This document shows positions 1 to 17,900 of a stretch of 64,000 nt of DNA, piece after piece. Location of the stretch: the NCBI RefSeq assembly GCF_932526225.1, contig NC_064035.1, positions 7,317,501 to 7,381,500 of the forward strand, in the 5' to 3' direction. This stretch comes from Nematostella vectensis. Taxonomy: Eukaryota; Cnidaria; Anthozoa; Actiniaria; Edwardsiidae. Each line of letters starts with the position of its first letter. The first letter of the stretch is position 1. The notes beneath the pieces are model-generated. The model was not told the origin of the DNA. It saw only the letters and a program-made list of their open reading frames with translations, and did not search any database. Made by a program: the position numbers and the translations under genes.

Positions 1-1018
1 AACATTTATGTAATTAAAAATTTAAAAAATGTGGAAATGATAAAAAGATCTTTGAATTTTCTGTCGAATTTTCGGTCGCAAAAAACTAAATGACAGTGCT
101 TTGGTGGGTTGGGGGAGAGTTGTTTTAGGGGAAGGGGTTGCTGGTGGTTTCAGGGGGGAGGGGCTGGTGGTGGTTTCAAAATTCTTAAGCGCTATTTATA
201 AGAACGCGGAAGAAAACCTAGGTTTTTATGCACGGAATTTTAAACTGTTCAAAAAATTTGTTGTCGGTTGCATATGTACCGCTTGAAACCTGTTGGTTAA
301 CAAAAACTTTTTTTCACGTTAATGTTTCCCTAGTTGTGTTTTCAATAATAAATATTTTAATCCTCTCTTTTAGTGCCCGAGAACTTAAAAAGCAAAACGG
401 TTCAGACATTGACTTTACATTGAAAAGCCTATTGACACAGTTTTAGTTCTTTACTAATTATCGATAATCTGCTGATTATTTTCTTAAGGATGCGCTTCCT
501 CGTTTTTCGTCTAGAAAAGGTTTGGTGTTGTTACCTTGAGTGTTGCACATTATTGTCACGAGACCAAGAAGAATCAATATTGGTAAAGTCATATCATTTC
601 TTCTTAGACTTAGACGTTATCGCTTGTTTCGCTAAACAATAATTGTATAAGCTTTTATCAATAATTAACTAGAAGTTCTCACAGAGAAGTGAAGTGTTTG
701 AGCTGAAAGATTGGCTGGTCAATCAATTCCATTTCCAAACAGCCCAGGAAGTTCATTTTTAGTTTTTATGCCACTGGTTCCATTTTTTTTAAAAGCAAAG
801 GTAAAATCTATATTCTTATAGATTTGCTTGGTGCAGTTTACAAATTTCCCATAAGTTAATTATACAAGACTCCCTATTCTTTGCAGCCACTGTCTTGGCT
901 GAGCACTTACCCTTTGTTTCATGGTTTCTCCGTTTTATCTGTTTATAATTTTGCAAGGAACAAAAATAAATTGCTACTAGTACTATAATAATAATATATA
1001 TATATATATTTTATTGAA

Positions 1019-1118
1019 GGCATTGTATGTCTGACTTTCAAATGCTGTACATACCATAAGCTATTTGGGCATTGTATGTCTGACTTTCAAATGCTGTACA
1101 TACCATAAGTTATTTGGG
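1019..1118. repeat. 49-bp tandem duplication
   Basis: Two nearly identical copies of a 49-base unit lie head to tail, starting near 1019 and 1068. They differ by about one base (ctattt against ttattt), so the duplication is recent. Confidence 0.85.
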
Positions 1119-1749
1119 TCTTGGCGGTGGCCATAAAAGCAGCTATTGAAATGTGGTTACTGTTTATGCGTTAACATATAAGTGTACTATACAGAATTAT
1201 CAAAGTAAATCCAAAAAAACATGTTACACAAATGCAATATTACAAAATTGAACATATGGAGACATAGGCAATGGCATTAGGGCTGTTTGCCCTTAGACGA
1301 CCAACTAGTTTAATTATTCGCTTCATAAATTTATCCGCTTCTTCGAGTTGTTTTATCGTTAATTTACAAACTTCGAAGGAAATGACTATTCTTTGTTTTC
1401 GGCATCGTATTCGCGGTATAAATCGAAGAAGAAGCTTTCAATATTATCGTAAACAAGGGCACGTGCGAAAAATTATTGTCGCTTTTGTATCGCTGACTGC
1501 CAAAGGAAGCCCAAATCTATTACACACAGACTCTCAGCGTCCAAATCCAGCACACATGTAGAATAAACATTGTCTCTTGGGGGAGGGGACGTACGGGAGT
1601 CTTGCGCTCCCAAGATGGCAGCGGCTTGTTACACAGGAAGCCCAAATCGCTAGCGGAGCGAAATTAGTGTTGCTCTCGCTCGAGCAGGCTTAGACGTTCT
1701 CTTTAAAAAGGTTCTTTTTTAAAAAAAAGTGTACTTAGCTTTCCAGAAA

Positions 1750-1896
1750 CAGGTGCGTACACAGGATTAGTCATAGGTATCATGGGAAGCTATTCCCATA
1801 TATTTGGTAAGATTTGATGATTCCAAGCTTTTTCACTTTTGGCCTCCAAGGGGGGGGGGGGGGGGGGGTATGCGCACCCCTTGTGTACGCGCCTAC
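1750..1896. mobile_element. MITE-like inverted-repeat element
   Basis: The left end AGGTGCGTACACAGG is matched in inverse orientation by the right end around 1880-1896 (TTGTGTACGCGCCTAC). The inside is short, non-coding and includes a run of about 17 G. Imperfect terminal inverted repeats on a roughly 147-bp non-coding unit suggest a MITE. No target-site duplication is clear. Confidence 0.45.
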
Positions 1897-2216
1897 AAAA
1901 CGAGCTATTCAATAAAGTAGACAACGAAGTCTTTGATTACACAAAAGAAAATACCTAATTTCTAAAGGTGTAATATTAGTTTAATTACAGAGCAAGGTCA
2001 CGTGTAAGATTGTAACAGTAGGCTAAAATCAGAGATAGAGTAAACACAATGGACGATGTGATGAAGGAATGAAAAATGCATTGCTAATTAAACAATACAA
2101 AGCTACAACTTTTCGGAATAGTCTCTCCACAACCTCCTTTTTCTCCCCACACGCATGACCCCCCCCCCCTCCCCTGTGCTATAGAAAGCCACAAATCTCA
2201 ATGGATAAGATGGTAT

Positions 2217-2222
2217 TTTTAT
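2217..2222 (-). terminator. RPL5 polyadenylation signal
   Basis: The plus strand reads TTTATT, so the minus strand has AATAAA about 24 bases after the RPL5 stop codon. A very short 3' UTR is usual for ribosomal protein genes. The cleavage site itself was not identified. Confidence 0.55.
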
Positions 2223-2245
2223 TACTCGAGCAATTCATACAAGGC

Positions 2246-8651
<6,406 letters not shown>

Positions 8652-8730
8652 TTTGTTGGATATGGGTCCCAATTTTCGGGCTAACCGAAGTTTGCACCGA
8701 TGTAAAGATGATTCAGAGAGAAGAGGAAGG
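8652..8730 (-). promoter_or_regulatory. RPL5 5' leader with 5'-TOP tract
   Basis: Upstream of the ATG at 8651 the minus strand has an unbroken run of 16 pyrimidines at 8730-8715 (CCTTCCTCTTCTCTCT). This is the expected 5'-terminal oligopyrimidine signal of ribosomal protein mRNAs, which couples their translation to growth signalling (TOR, LARP1). Transcription probably starts at a C near 8729-8730, giving a leader of about 78 nt. The start site is inferred from the motif. Confidence 0.65.
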
Positions 8731-10253
8731 CATGGGGACGACCCCGTGGCATCATGGGATTCCCCGTGACGCAGCGCATGCGCAGATACGTACCTCAGCC
8801 TAGGCTTCAAGCCACCACAGGAAGCTCAGATCAAGAAACATGCTAAGTTGTTTATTTTAACCCATTGACTCCTGGCTTTTTTTTTTAGCTGAATTTACAA
8901 AAAACAGACTGAAAACAGATACCTCCCCCCTATTCTGAGTTTTATACAGCCCGTCAAAGTCAAACACAGCTGCACCTAGTCAGCGGTATCCAAGCTTTCC
9001 AACAGTGCTTTGCGGTCCCCACTTTTAATTCCTCGTCGTTGTGCTGAAGCCAGCACAAGTTGATGGTTGCTTGTATTTTCCATCAAAAATACAGCTATGA
9101 GCATATTAGGAGAGTGTCTCAGGACATCATGAAGTTATTTGGGGCATAATTGAGTGCTTTGCTTATAGATATTTGCAAGCAAAGGTGGATTCATGATGAT
9201 TTTTTCTTGTTTGGCTTTGCCTGGATGACTGAAAATAATTTTCTAATGAATCACCACAGCTCTCCTAAATGCTGTCTTTTCTGAAACCAAATTGATTCCA
9301 AAATTGTTTACACTGCTATTCTGGGTCTGTATGACCTGGAATTGATTTGTTTGGCTTCGGGGTAAAAAAACATCTGACTTTGGGGAGAGGAGTGTCGACT
9401 GGCCCTCCCCTCGTGAATTTTTCCCTGGATCTCCCAGAATGCTTTGCAATACGTAAAGACATCTTCGTGGTTGTACAATCCTTCAAGGAGTGGACATTGT
9501 GTTTTAAAGCCATGGAAATGTACCTGGAGGATCAGAATAAAGGTATCTATTTGTGTCTTGAGCTGTGTTTGCTGATCTCTCTCCCTTGTGTGGTATTTTG
9601 AGCGTTTTATTGAGAGGGGTGATTCTGCTTTTCTCTCCTTGTTCGATTTGAGATTTGTCAAAGAACCTGTGCTATTATTTGGCTTAAGAGTAGATGCCAA
9701 CACTTTGGTTGGATGCATATCTGCAAGACCATTTATCCCTTAGACTGATGCCTGAGTATCTTCATCTTGTTGTGTTTATTTTGCATTTATGAATTTTTTG
9801 GGTTGTGGGTACTTCCCAAAGCCGGTACAGGCCGGCATGTCTTAACAAGGATAATTCTCTCCTATTAGATTCTTACAAGATAATATGAAACTCATGTTCG
9901 CCTGACCCTTTTTAATGGAATATGAGCAGTTTTAGGAGGGATTTTGCATGCACATGTACCAGACCGTAACCACATGCGGCCCCCACATGGAGGTCATGCG
10001 AGAAAGGTTTGAAAAGTTCATCCAGTACCGTGCGCAAGAATGTCGCGCTTTTCGTGCAAAATTTGCTTTTGATGCATCAATAAAAGAAATGTGAAACTTT
10101 GGTATATAATAAAGAAAACTAACGTGCTGGTAGCCTAGCATCTTGTTTCAACATTCTTATTTTATAACATATTATGGTATAACAGTAAAAAAAAATCTTT
10201 ATAAGCCACTATTGTTATACATTAAAAATATTGAAACCGGACGCAAGTAGACC

Positions 10254-10848
10254 AAAGCCTCGATCAAACGTTGATTAGAGTCCAGGCCCGTACCCCCCCC
10301 CCCCCCCCCCCACAACGGCATAAGCTAGATCACTCCGGTATGTAGCCAAATCCTACAATAAACGTCCCGTGGAGATACTGCAAAGGCATAAAAAATCCCT
10401 TTTTGTTCTTTCGGAGTTGGTTAGATTTTTATCAGAGAACTATATCCCTACCTCCCTCCTCCCCCCCCCCCCCGGAAAAAATTAAGTCCACTTTCTCGGA
10501 TTTCGCATCCCCCCAAGAAAAATCCTGGGTACGGGCCTGGAGTCAATGGGAGTCCCATGTCTGTTTGACCATGCACATAAATCACACAATCGACTATAAT
10601 TTTAATTTGAACTGTTTCAATTTGACATGAGAGTTGTTTGTTTTCATTTGATAGCGTGGATGAGGGTCATTCGATCAGCATTTTTCACAAAAAGTGAAAT
10701 TTAACGAGTAATTCCCATCTCAGTGGTGAATCCTTTTTTTTTTCTTTGGAAAAAAGTTATCGCTCATACAAACTCTTAAAGTCCGTTTGATCACAACCCT
10801 GTGAGAGCTAGAAAGAGTGGAACTGTCATATCCGTTTGATCGAGGCTT
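10254..10848. mobile_element. Nested inverted-repeat elements
   Basis: An outer inverted repeat, AAGCCTCGATCAAACG, lies at about 10254-10271 and inverted at about 10832-10847. Inside it a second pair, TCCAGGCCCGTACCC, lies at about 10281-10295 and inverted at about 10526-10541, next to C tracts. No coding capacity is visible. The layout suggests one MITE inserted in another. Target duplications were not resolved. Confidence 0.5.
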
Positions 10849-11640
10849 AACGCGCGTAGCCCTATTGTAGAACGCAGGCTAACGCGCACAATCGAGCGTG
10901 TCAAGCCCCCGCTAACAGTGGCTGTACTGCTAGGAAATACACACCCGTGAAACTAGCAAGAGCATCGGGTAGAGTATTTTTCCCTTACACGTCACTAGAC
11001 AAAAGTAAAAAAGAAGCGAAAAAAAAAGAACATTTAATGTTATTATTACAGTTATTTTTTTTTTACAATTGTTTCGGCAAATTAGTAATAATTATTCTAA
11101 GAAAGGGTCGATATTTAAATTGACATTCGGCATACCTTCTCAAACGACTACCAAGAAAGATTTGATTCATTCACCGCTATATTTGCATGTAGAAAGAGTG
11201 TCCCGCGCTCAAATAGTTTTTAAAAACCTGTTTTTTTTTCGCTAGGCACTAACCCTGAGTTTATTTAACTATTCTTATAAACAGTAGACAAAAAAAAATA
11301 CAATTTGAAAATACCTATAACACGCACCCACATCTCGGCACTTCCTAAAAGATAGACTCCTCTTGTTATAGTCCTTGTGTCGTGTGACCGTTAGACTCGA
11401 TTTCCAGCCGTTTGATGAGCCCACAGTACGTGCATCAAGGAATACCGCATTATCGGTTGGAAATAGTCGGCACGCCATTTACCCAGTCCCTGATGGGCCC
11501 ATCAATGTTGTGCACAGTGTTTCTGCGTGGTGTTGGGACATTCTTTTGGGCTAGTTTTGTTTGCACGAGCATTTAAAGAGCCTTTGTCAGCCATAACTTT
11601 GTTGTTGTTTACATTCAGCATTGGAAGACACATGATACAT

Positions 11641-11810
11641 AATCTAGAAATAATCATCTAAAAAAACAAAGTTTATACTATCTAGAAAGTTCAATCGACA
11701 ATATTACGGCTTCCTCAAATCGATCGATGGAAATGGATGCTTTCTAGACACTTGGTATCTCGCTAGGATGACAAGACAACGGCTGCAGAGACTCTTTAAT
11801 TGAAGTGAAG
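11641..11810. repeat. Dispersed repeat, copy 1 of 3
   Basis: This stretch shares long blocks with 33510-33665 and a shorter block at 43345-43412. Shared features are ATCTAAAAA near the start, CGATGGAAATGGATGCTTTCT, CACTTGGTA, and AGGATGACAA near the end. No coding frame is conserved among the copies, so it is a dispersed non-coding repeat of unknown family. Confidence 0.7.
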
Positions 11811-11849
11811 CAATGCCTTTACTAAACCATGCACCGCGCTCGCACGATG

Positions 11850-11939
11850 TCAGAGTGTGTTAACTGCGGCATTATCTGCACCTTCAACTGCTGGATTGGA
11901 AATATCTTTGATCACTCTTTGCCTCTTGAAGAAGCCAAA
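11850..11939 (-). CDS. Integrin alpha alternative tail exon B
   Basis: The acceptor CAG at 11942-11940 leads in frame from exon 31 into [20 protein letters not shown] and nine more residues, with TGA at 11852-11850 (29 residues). It is clearly a diverged copy of exon A: GFFKR, then KDIS followed by D/N-P, is shared, and the end differs. The two tails give proteins of about 1030 and 1035 residues with different cytoplasmic sequences. Intact GFFKR and intact acceptors in both argue that both are used. Confidence 0.88.
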   Translation of the reverse strand, partial: FGFFKRQRVIKDISNPAVEGADNAAVNTL

Positions 11940-14900
11940 CTGAAGGAGTAAAAAAAAAAAAAACGGTTAGCCTGACAACTGCAACAGAAGCGTAACGGAA
12001 GTCTTCGCGTCCATTAGCGTGACATGCATGTTAAGGCATGACGGAAGTGACGCATGCAATACCTACAGGGGTGTGTTCTTGATTGTGGTTCCATCTATTG
12101 AGTCACCATGTTTTCTTCGCTTTGGGGATCGGAAATATCCTTTATTCGCTTCCTTTTGAAAAAACCAAGCTGGACAGAGAAAAACGTTGAATAAGACCAG
12201 GCGACTGGGTCGTGATAATAGTGATGTTGGCGACTGAATGTTTTTAAAGGAAGCAATCAATGTATGAGTGAACGCTGACGAGTGAGAATCCTGGAAAATG
12301 GACCATATGGACGATTGCACTACAGGTTCACGATTTACGATTGGAGACTGGTATGAACATTATGAAGGCCACAATGAATGACGTACAATGGATTCCAGAA
12401 CCAATGACCAATGAATGCCTTGCAAGGCGTTAATTCTTTTAAAAATTATACCCTCTGATCTCGGGGGGGGGGGGGGGGGGGGGGGGCTGTAAGGCAAGCA
12501 ATGTGCTTCATGGCCTACCCAACTAGGCGCACAATGCTTGAAGGCTTACCCAACTTGGCGCACAATGCTTGAAGGCTTACCCAACTAGGCGCACAATGCT
12601 TGAAGGCTTACCCAACTAGGCGCACAATGCTTGAAGGCTTACCCAACTAGGCGCACAATGCTTGATGGCCTACCCAACTAGGCGCACAATGCTTGAAGGC
12701 TTACCCAACTAGGCGCACAATGCTTGATGGCCTACCCAACTAGGCGCACAATGCTTGAAGGCTTACCCAACTAGGCGCACAATGCTTGAAGGCCTACCCA
12801 ACCAGGCGCACAATGCTTGAATGCCTACCCAACTAGGCGCACAATGCTTGAAGGCCTACCCAACTAGGCGCACAATGCTTGATGGCCTACCCAACTAGGC
12901 GCACAATGCTTGAAGGCTTACCCAACTAGGCGCACAATGCTTGATGGCCTACCCAACTAGGCGCACAATGCTTGAAGGCTTACCCAACTTGGCGCACAAT
13001 GCTTGAAGGCTTACCCAACTAGGCGCACAATGCTTGAAGGCTTACCCAACTAGGCGCACAATGCTTGAAGGCTTACCCAACTAGGCGCACAATGCTTGAT
13101 GGCCTACCCAACTAGGCGCACAATGCTTGATGGCCTACCTAACTAGGCGCACAATGCTTGAAGGCCTACCTAACTAGGCGCACAATGCTTGAAGGCTTAC
13201 CCAACTAGGCGCACAATGCTTGAAGGCCTACCCAACTAGGCGCACAATGCTTGAAGGCCTACCCAACTAGGCGCACAATGCTTGAAGGCCTACCCAACCA
13301 GGCGCACAATGCTTGAATGCCTACCCAACTAGGCGCACAATGCTTGAAGGCCTACCCAACTAGGCGCACAATGCTTGATGGCCTACCCAACTAGGCGCAC
13401 AATGCTTGAAGGCTTACCCAACTAGGCGCACAATGCTTGATGGCCTACCCAACTAGGCGCACAATGCTTGAAGGCTTACCCAACTAGGCGCACAATGCTT
13501 GAAGGCCTACCCAACCAGGCGCACAATGCTTGAATGCCTACCCAACTAGGCGCACAATGCTTGAAGGCCTACCCAACTAGGCGCACAATGCTTGATGGCC
13601 TACCCAACTAGGCGCACAATGCTTGAAGGCTTACCCAACTAGGCGCACAATGCTTGATGGCCTACCCAACTAGGCGCACAATGCTTGAAGGCCTACCCAA
13701 CTAGGCGCACAATGCTTGAAGGCCTACCCAACCAGGCGCACAATGCTTGAATGCCTACCCAACTAGGCGCACAATGCTTGAAGGCCTACCCAACTAGGCG
13801 CACAATGCTTGATGGCCTACCCAACTAGGCGCACAATGCTTGAAGGCTTACCCAACTAGGCGCACAATGCTTGATGGCCTACCCAACTAGGCGCACAATG
13901 CTTGAAGGCTTACCCAACTTGGCGCACAATGCTTGAAGGCTTACCCAACTAGGCGCACAATGCTTGAAGGCTTACCCAACTAGGCGCACAATGCTTGAAG
14001 GCTTACCCAACTAGGCGCACAATGCTTGATGGCCTACCCAACTAGGCGCACAATGCTTGATGGCCTACCTAACTAGGCGCACAATGCTTGAAGGCCTACC
14101 TAACTAGGCGCACAATGCTTGAAGGCTTACCCAACTAGGCGCACAATGCTTGAAGGCCTACCCAACTAGGCGCACAATGCTTGAAGGCCTACCCAACTAG
14201 GCGCACAATGCTTGAAGGCCTACCCAACCAGGCGCACAATGCTTGAATGCCTACCCAACTAGGCGCACAATGCTTGAAGGCCTACCCAACTAGGCGCACA
14301 ATGCTTGATGGCCTACCCAACTAGGCGCACAATGCTTGAAGGCTTACCCAACTAGGCGCACAATGCTTGATGGCCTACCCAACTAGGCGCACAATGCTTG
14401 AAGGCTTACCCAACTAGGCGCACAATGCTTGAAGGCCTACCCAACCAGGCGCACAATGCTTGAATGCCTACCCAACTAGGCGCACAATGCTTGAAGGCCT
14501 ACCCAACTAGGCGCACAATGCTTGATGGCCTACCCAACTAGGCGCACAATGCTTGAAGGCTTACCCAACTAGGCGCACAATGCTTGATGGCCTACCCAAC
14601 TAGGCGCACAATGCTTGAAGGCTTACCCAACTTGGCGCACAATGCTTGAAGGCTTACCCAACTAGGCGCACAATGCTTGAAGGCTTACCCAACTAGGCGC
14701 ACAATGCTTGAAGGCTTACCCAACTAGGCGCACAATGCTTGATGGCCTACCCAACTAGGCGCACAATGCTTGAAGGCCTACCCAACTAGGCGCACAATGC
14801 TTGAAGGCCTACCTAACTAGGCGCACAATGCTTGAAGGCTTACCCAACTAGGCGCACAATGCTTGAAGGCTTACCCAACTAGGCGCACAATGCTTGAAGG

Positions 14901-17900
14901 CCTACCCAACTAGGCGTGCGATGCTTGAAGGCTTACCCAACTAGGCGCACAATGCTTGAAGGCCTACCCAACTAGGCGCACAATGCTTGAAGGCTTACCC
15001 AACTTGGCGCACAATGCTTGAAGGCCTACCCAACTAGGCGCACAATGCTTGAATGCCTACCCAACTAGGCGCACAATGCTTGAAGGCCTACCCAACTAGG
15101 CGCACAATGCTTGATGGCCTACCCAACTAGGCGCACAATGCTTGAAGGCTTACCCAACTAGGCGCACAATGCTTGATGGCCTACCCAACTAGGCGCACAA
15201 TGCTTGAAGGCTTACCCAACTTGGCGCACAATGCTTGAAGGCTTACCCAACTAGGCGCACAATGCTTGAAGGCTTACCCAACTAGGCGCACAATGCTTGA
15301 TGGCCTACCCAACTAGGCGCACAATGCTTGAAGGCTTACCCAACTAGGCGCACAATGCTTGATGGCCTACCCAACTAGGCGCACAATGCTTGAAGGCCTA
15401 CCCAACTAGGCGCACAATGCTTGAAGGCCTACCTAACTAGGCGCACAATGCTTGAAGGCCTACCCAACTAGGCGCACAATGCTTGAAGGCTTACCCAACT
15501 AGGCGCACAATGCTTGAAGGCTTACCCAACTAGGCGCACAATGCTTGATGGCCTACCCAACTAGGCGCACAATGCTTGAAGGCTTACCCAACTAGGCGCA
15601 CAATGCTTGATGGCCTACCCAACTAGGCGCACAATGCTTGAAGGCCTACCCAACTATGCGCACAATGCTTGAAGGCCTACCTAACTAGGCGCACAATGCT
15701 TGAAGGCCTACCCAACTAGGCGTGCGATGCTTGAAGGCTTACCCAACTAGGCGCACAATGCTTGAAGGCCTACCCAACTAGGCGTGCGATGCTTGAAGGC
15801 TTACCCAACTAGGCGTGCGATGCTTGAAGGCCTACCCAACTAGGCGTGCGATGCTTGAAGGCTTACCCAACTAGGCGTGCGATGCTTGAAGGCCTACCCA
15901 ACTAGGCGCACAATGCTTTAAGGCCTACCCAACTAGGCACACAATGCTTGAAGGCCTACCCAACTATGCGCACAATGGTTGAAGGCCTACCCAACCAGGC
16001 GCACAATGCTTGAAGGCCTACCCAACTAGGCGCACAATGCTTGATGGCCTACCCAACTAGGCGCACGATGGTTGAAGGCTTACCCAACCAGGCGCACAAT
16101 GCTTGAAGGCCTACCCAACTAGGCGCACAATGCTTGATGGCCTACCCAACTAGGCGCACGATGGTTGAAGGCTTACCCAAATAGGCGTGCGATGCTTGAA
16201 GGCCTACCCAACTGTGCGCACAATGCTTGATGGCCTACCCAACTAGGTGCACAATGCTTGATGGCCTACCCAACTAGGCGCATAGTGCCCATTTGTGCGC
16301 CAAGTGTCCATTTGTCCGTTATCGATGTTTTCGCAGCACTCACCTTGTACATAATAAAGGCAGCTATTGCCAGCAGAGCCACGCCCCCTAGAACCGCAAG
16401 CAGTATGACCCACCACGGTGTAGATTGCTTGGCTGCAGCGCTCTTGGCCGGGTTGGCGCGCGTGATTACCTAGACACACACACAAATATAATAAGATATC
16501 ATGACTGTGGCGCATTTACATGGATATAAATGGATATCATGACAGGGCAGTGCTTCAGCAGAGATTCAGGCTGTTTGGCAAAGTGTTCGTAAAGTTTATA
16601 TTCGTTGATACTTTCTCGTTATTCTTCAGTAAATCATCACGGAGTTCACACTTGATAAATACTCACGATTTCCGAGTCGTTCTCCTCGTTTGGCTGCGTG
16701 ATGCGCTTATCAGGAATACTGATCTTAGCAAAAGTCTCCATATTCACAGGGCCAGGGTTGATCTTTAATACATAAAAATAACAAACGATACATCAACGTC
16801 ATGTCATAAATTGGGGTCTTGGTCTACCCGTCTCTTTGTTATCTGCCTCTGCCTCATTTTTCTATCTCCTTGCTCGCCTATTATCCGCAGTCTCTTTGTC
16901 AGTCCGTTTATGTACCAGTCTCTTCGTTTGTCCGTTTATGTACCAGTCACACCCTCTAGCGTGTTATTAACCTCTTTCTTCGCTTCCCTATCATTTCTCT
17001 TCGTTTGTCAGTTTATATGCCAGTCTCTCCGTCTGTCCGTTTATTTGCCAGTCTCTCCGTCTGTCCGTTTATTCGCCAGTCTCTTCATCTATCCGCTTAT
17101 TTGCAAGTCTCTTCGTCTGTCCGTTTATTTGCCAGTCTCCCCGCAAGCCTGTTATCTACCTCTCTCTTAGCAACACTATCATTTGCCAGTCTCTTCGTCT
17201 ATCCGTTTATTTGCCAGTCTCTTCGTCTATCCATTTATTTGCCAGTCTCTTCGTCTATCCGTTTATTCGCAAGTCTCTTCGTCTATCCGTTTATTTGCCA
17301 GTCTCTTCGTCTATCCGTTTACTTGCCAGTCTCTCCATCTATCCGTTTATTGGCCAGTCTCTTCATCTATTTGTTTATTTGCCAGTCTCTTCATCTATCC
17401 GTTTATTTGCCATTCTCCTCGCTCGCCTGTTATTTACCCGTCTCCGCTCGCCTGTTATCTACCTCTCTCTTCGTCTTTCCTTTTTGAGAGCGTACCTTGA
17501 GCAAAGTGCTTTTCCACAGTCTAGACACGATCTTGATCTCGACCTTGTCCCCAGACCCCAGGAGACCAAGCCGACAATTGAACGACTTGCATTGGGCTGT
17601 GCGACAATTCTACACAAAACACAACAACTAGATCAATATCACGGTAATTTAGTTAAAGTAACTGCTCGTTTAGCGCACAGCTCCCAAATAGCACCTTGAG
17701 GTCCAAAACATTGCTGCCCTTCAAATCCCCCCTCCTATACTCCAGAAAAAAAGCAAGAATGGCCGAAAGCATGTGTTTTAGCACCCACATCTTTTTGTCA
17801 AGCTTCTAGCTTAGAGTCTAGCTTCTTTATATTCCACCATTAAGCTTGAACGCAACATATCTTACTAAGACAGGACATTCTGAACATTGAAATAAGCGCC

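Larger units (their letters stand above)
1..2216. other. Intergenic region left of RPL5
   Basis: I see no convincing gene here. Open frames are short, have no recognisable domain and show no exon structure. The region holds a 49-bp tandem duplication (1019-1118), a probable MITE (1750-1896) with a long G tract, and AT-rich sequence. The polyadenylation side of RPL5 lies at its right edge. Confidence 0.6.
8731..11849. other. Intergenic region between RPL5 and the integrin 3' end
   Basis: No gene is supported. Open frames around 9300-9720 on both strands are under 140 codons and match nothing I recognise. The region contains nested inverted repeats (10254-10848), poly-C tracts near 10294 and 10462, and one copy of a dispersed repeat (11641-11810). 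The 3' UTR of the integrin transcript that uses the distal tail exon must lie in the right part. I could not place its polyadenylation site with confidence. Confidence 0.55.

Noticed and set aside
1271-1561. 96-codon plus-strand frame
   Set aside because: No recognisable family and no supporting signals; the composition looks like random AT-rich sequence.
9308-9718. Frames of 84 and 136 codons between RPL5 and the integrin gene
   Set aside because: No domain, no coding bias visible, frames overlap on both strands, and there are no splice partners.
12495-16290. CRISPR-like appearance of the 31-bp repeat array
   Set aside because: Units are contiguous with no unique spacers, and the context is a eukaryotic intron; it is a minisatellite.
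16811-17699. Several overlapping frames of 105-162 codons with RLSVYLPVS repeats
   Set aside because: They translate a 28-bp minisatellite in three frames and overlap a real integrin exon on the other strand.
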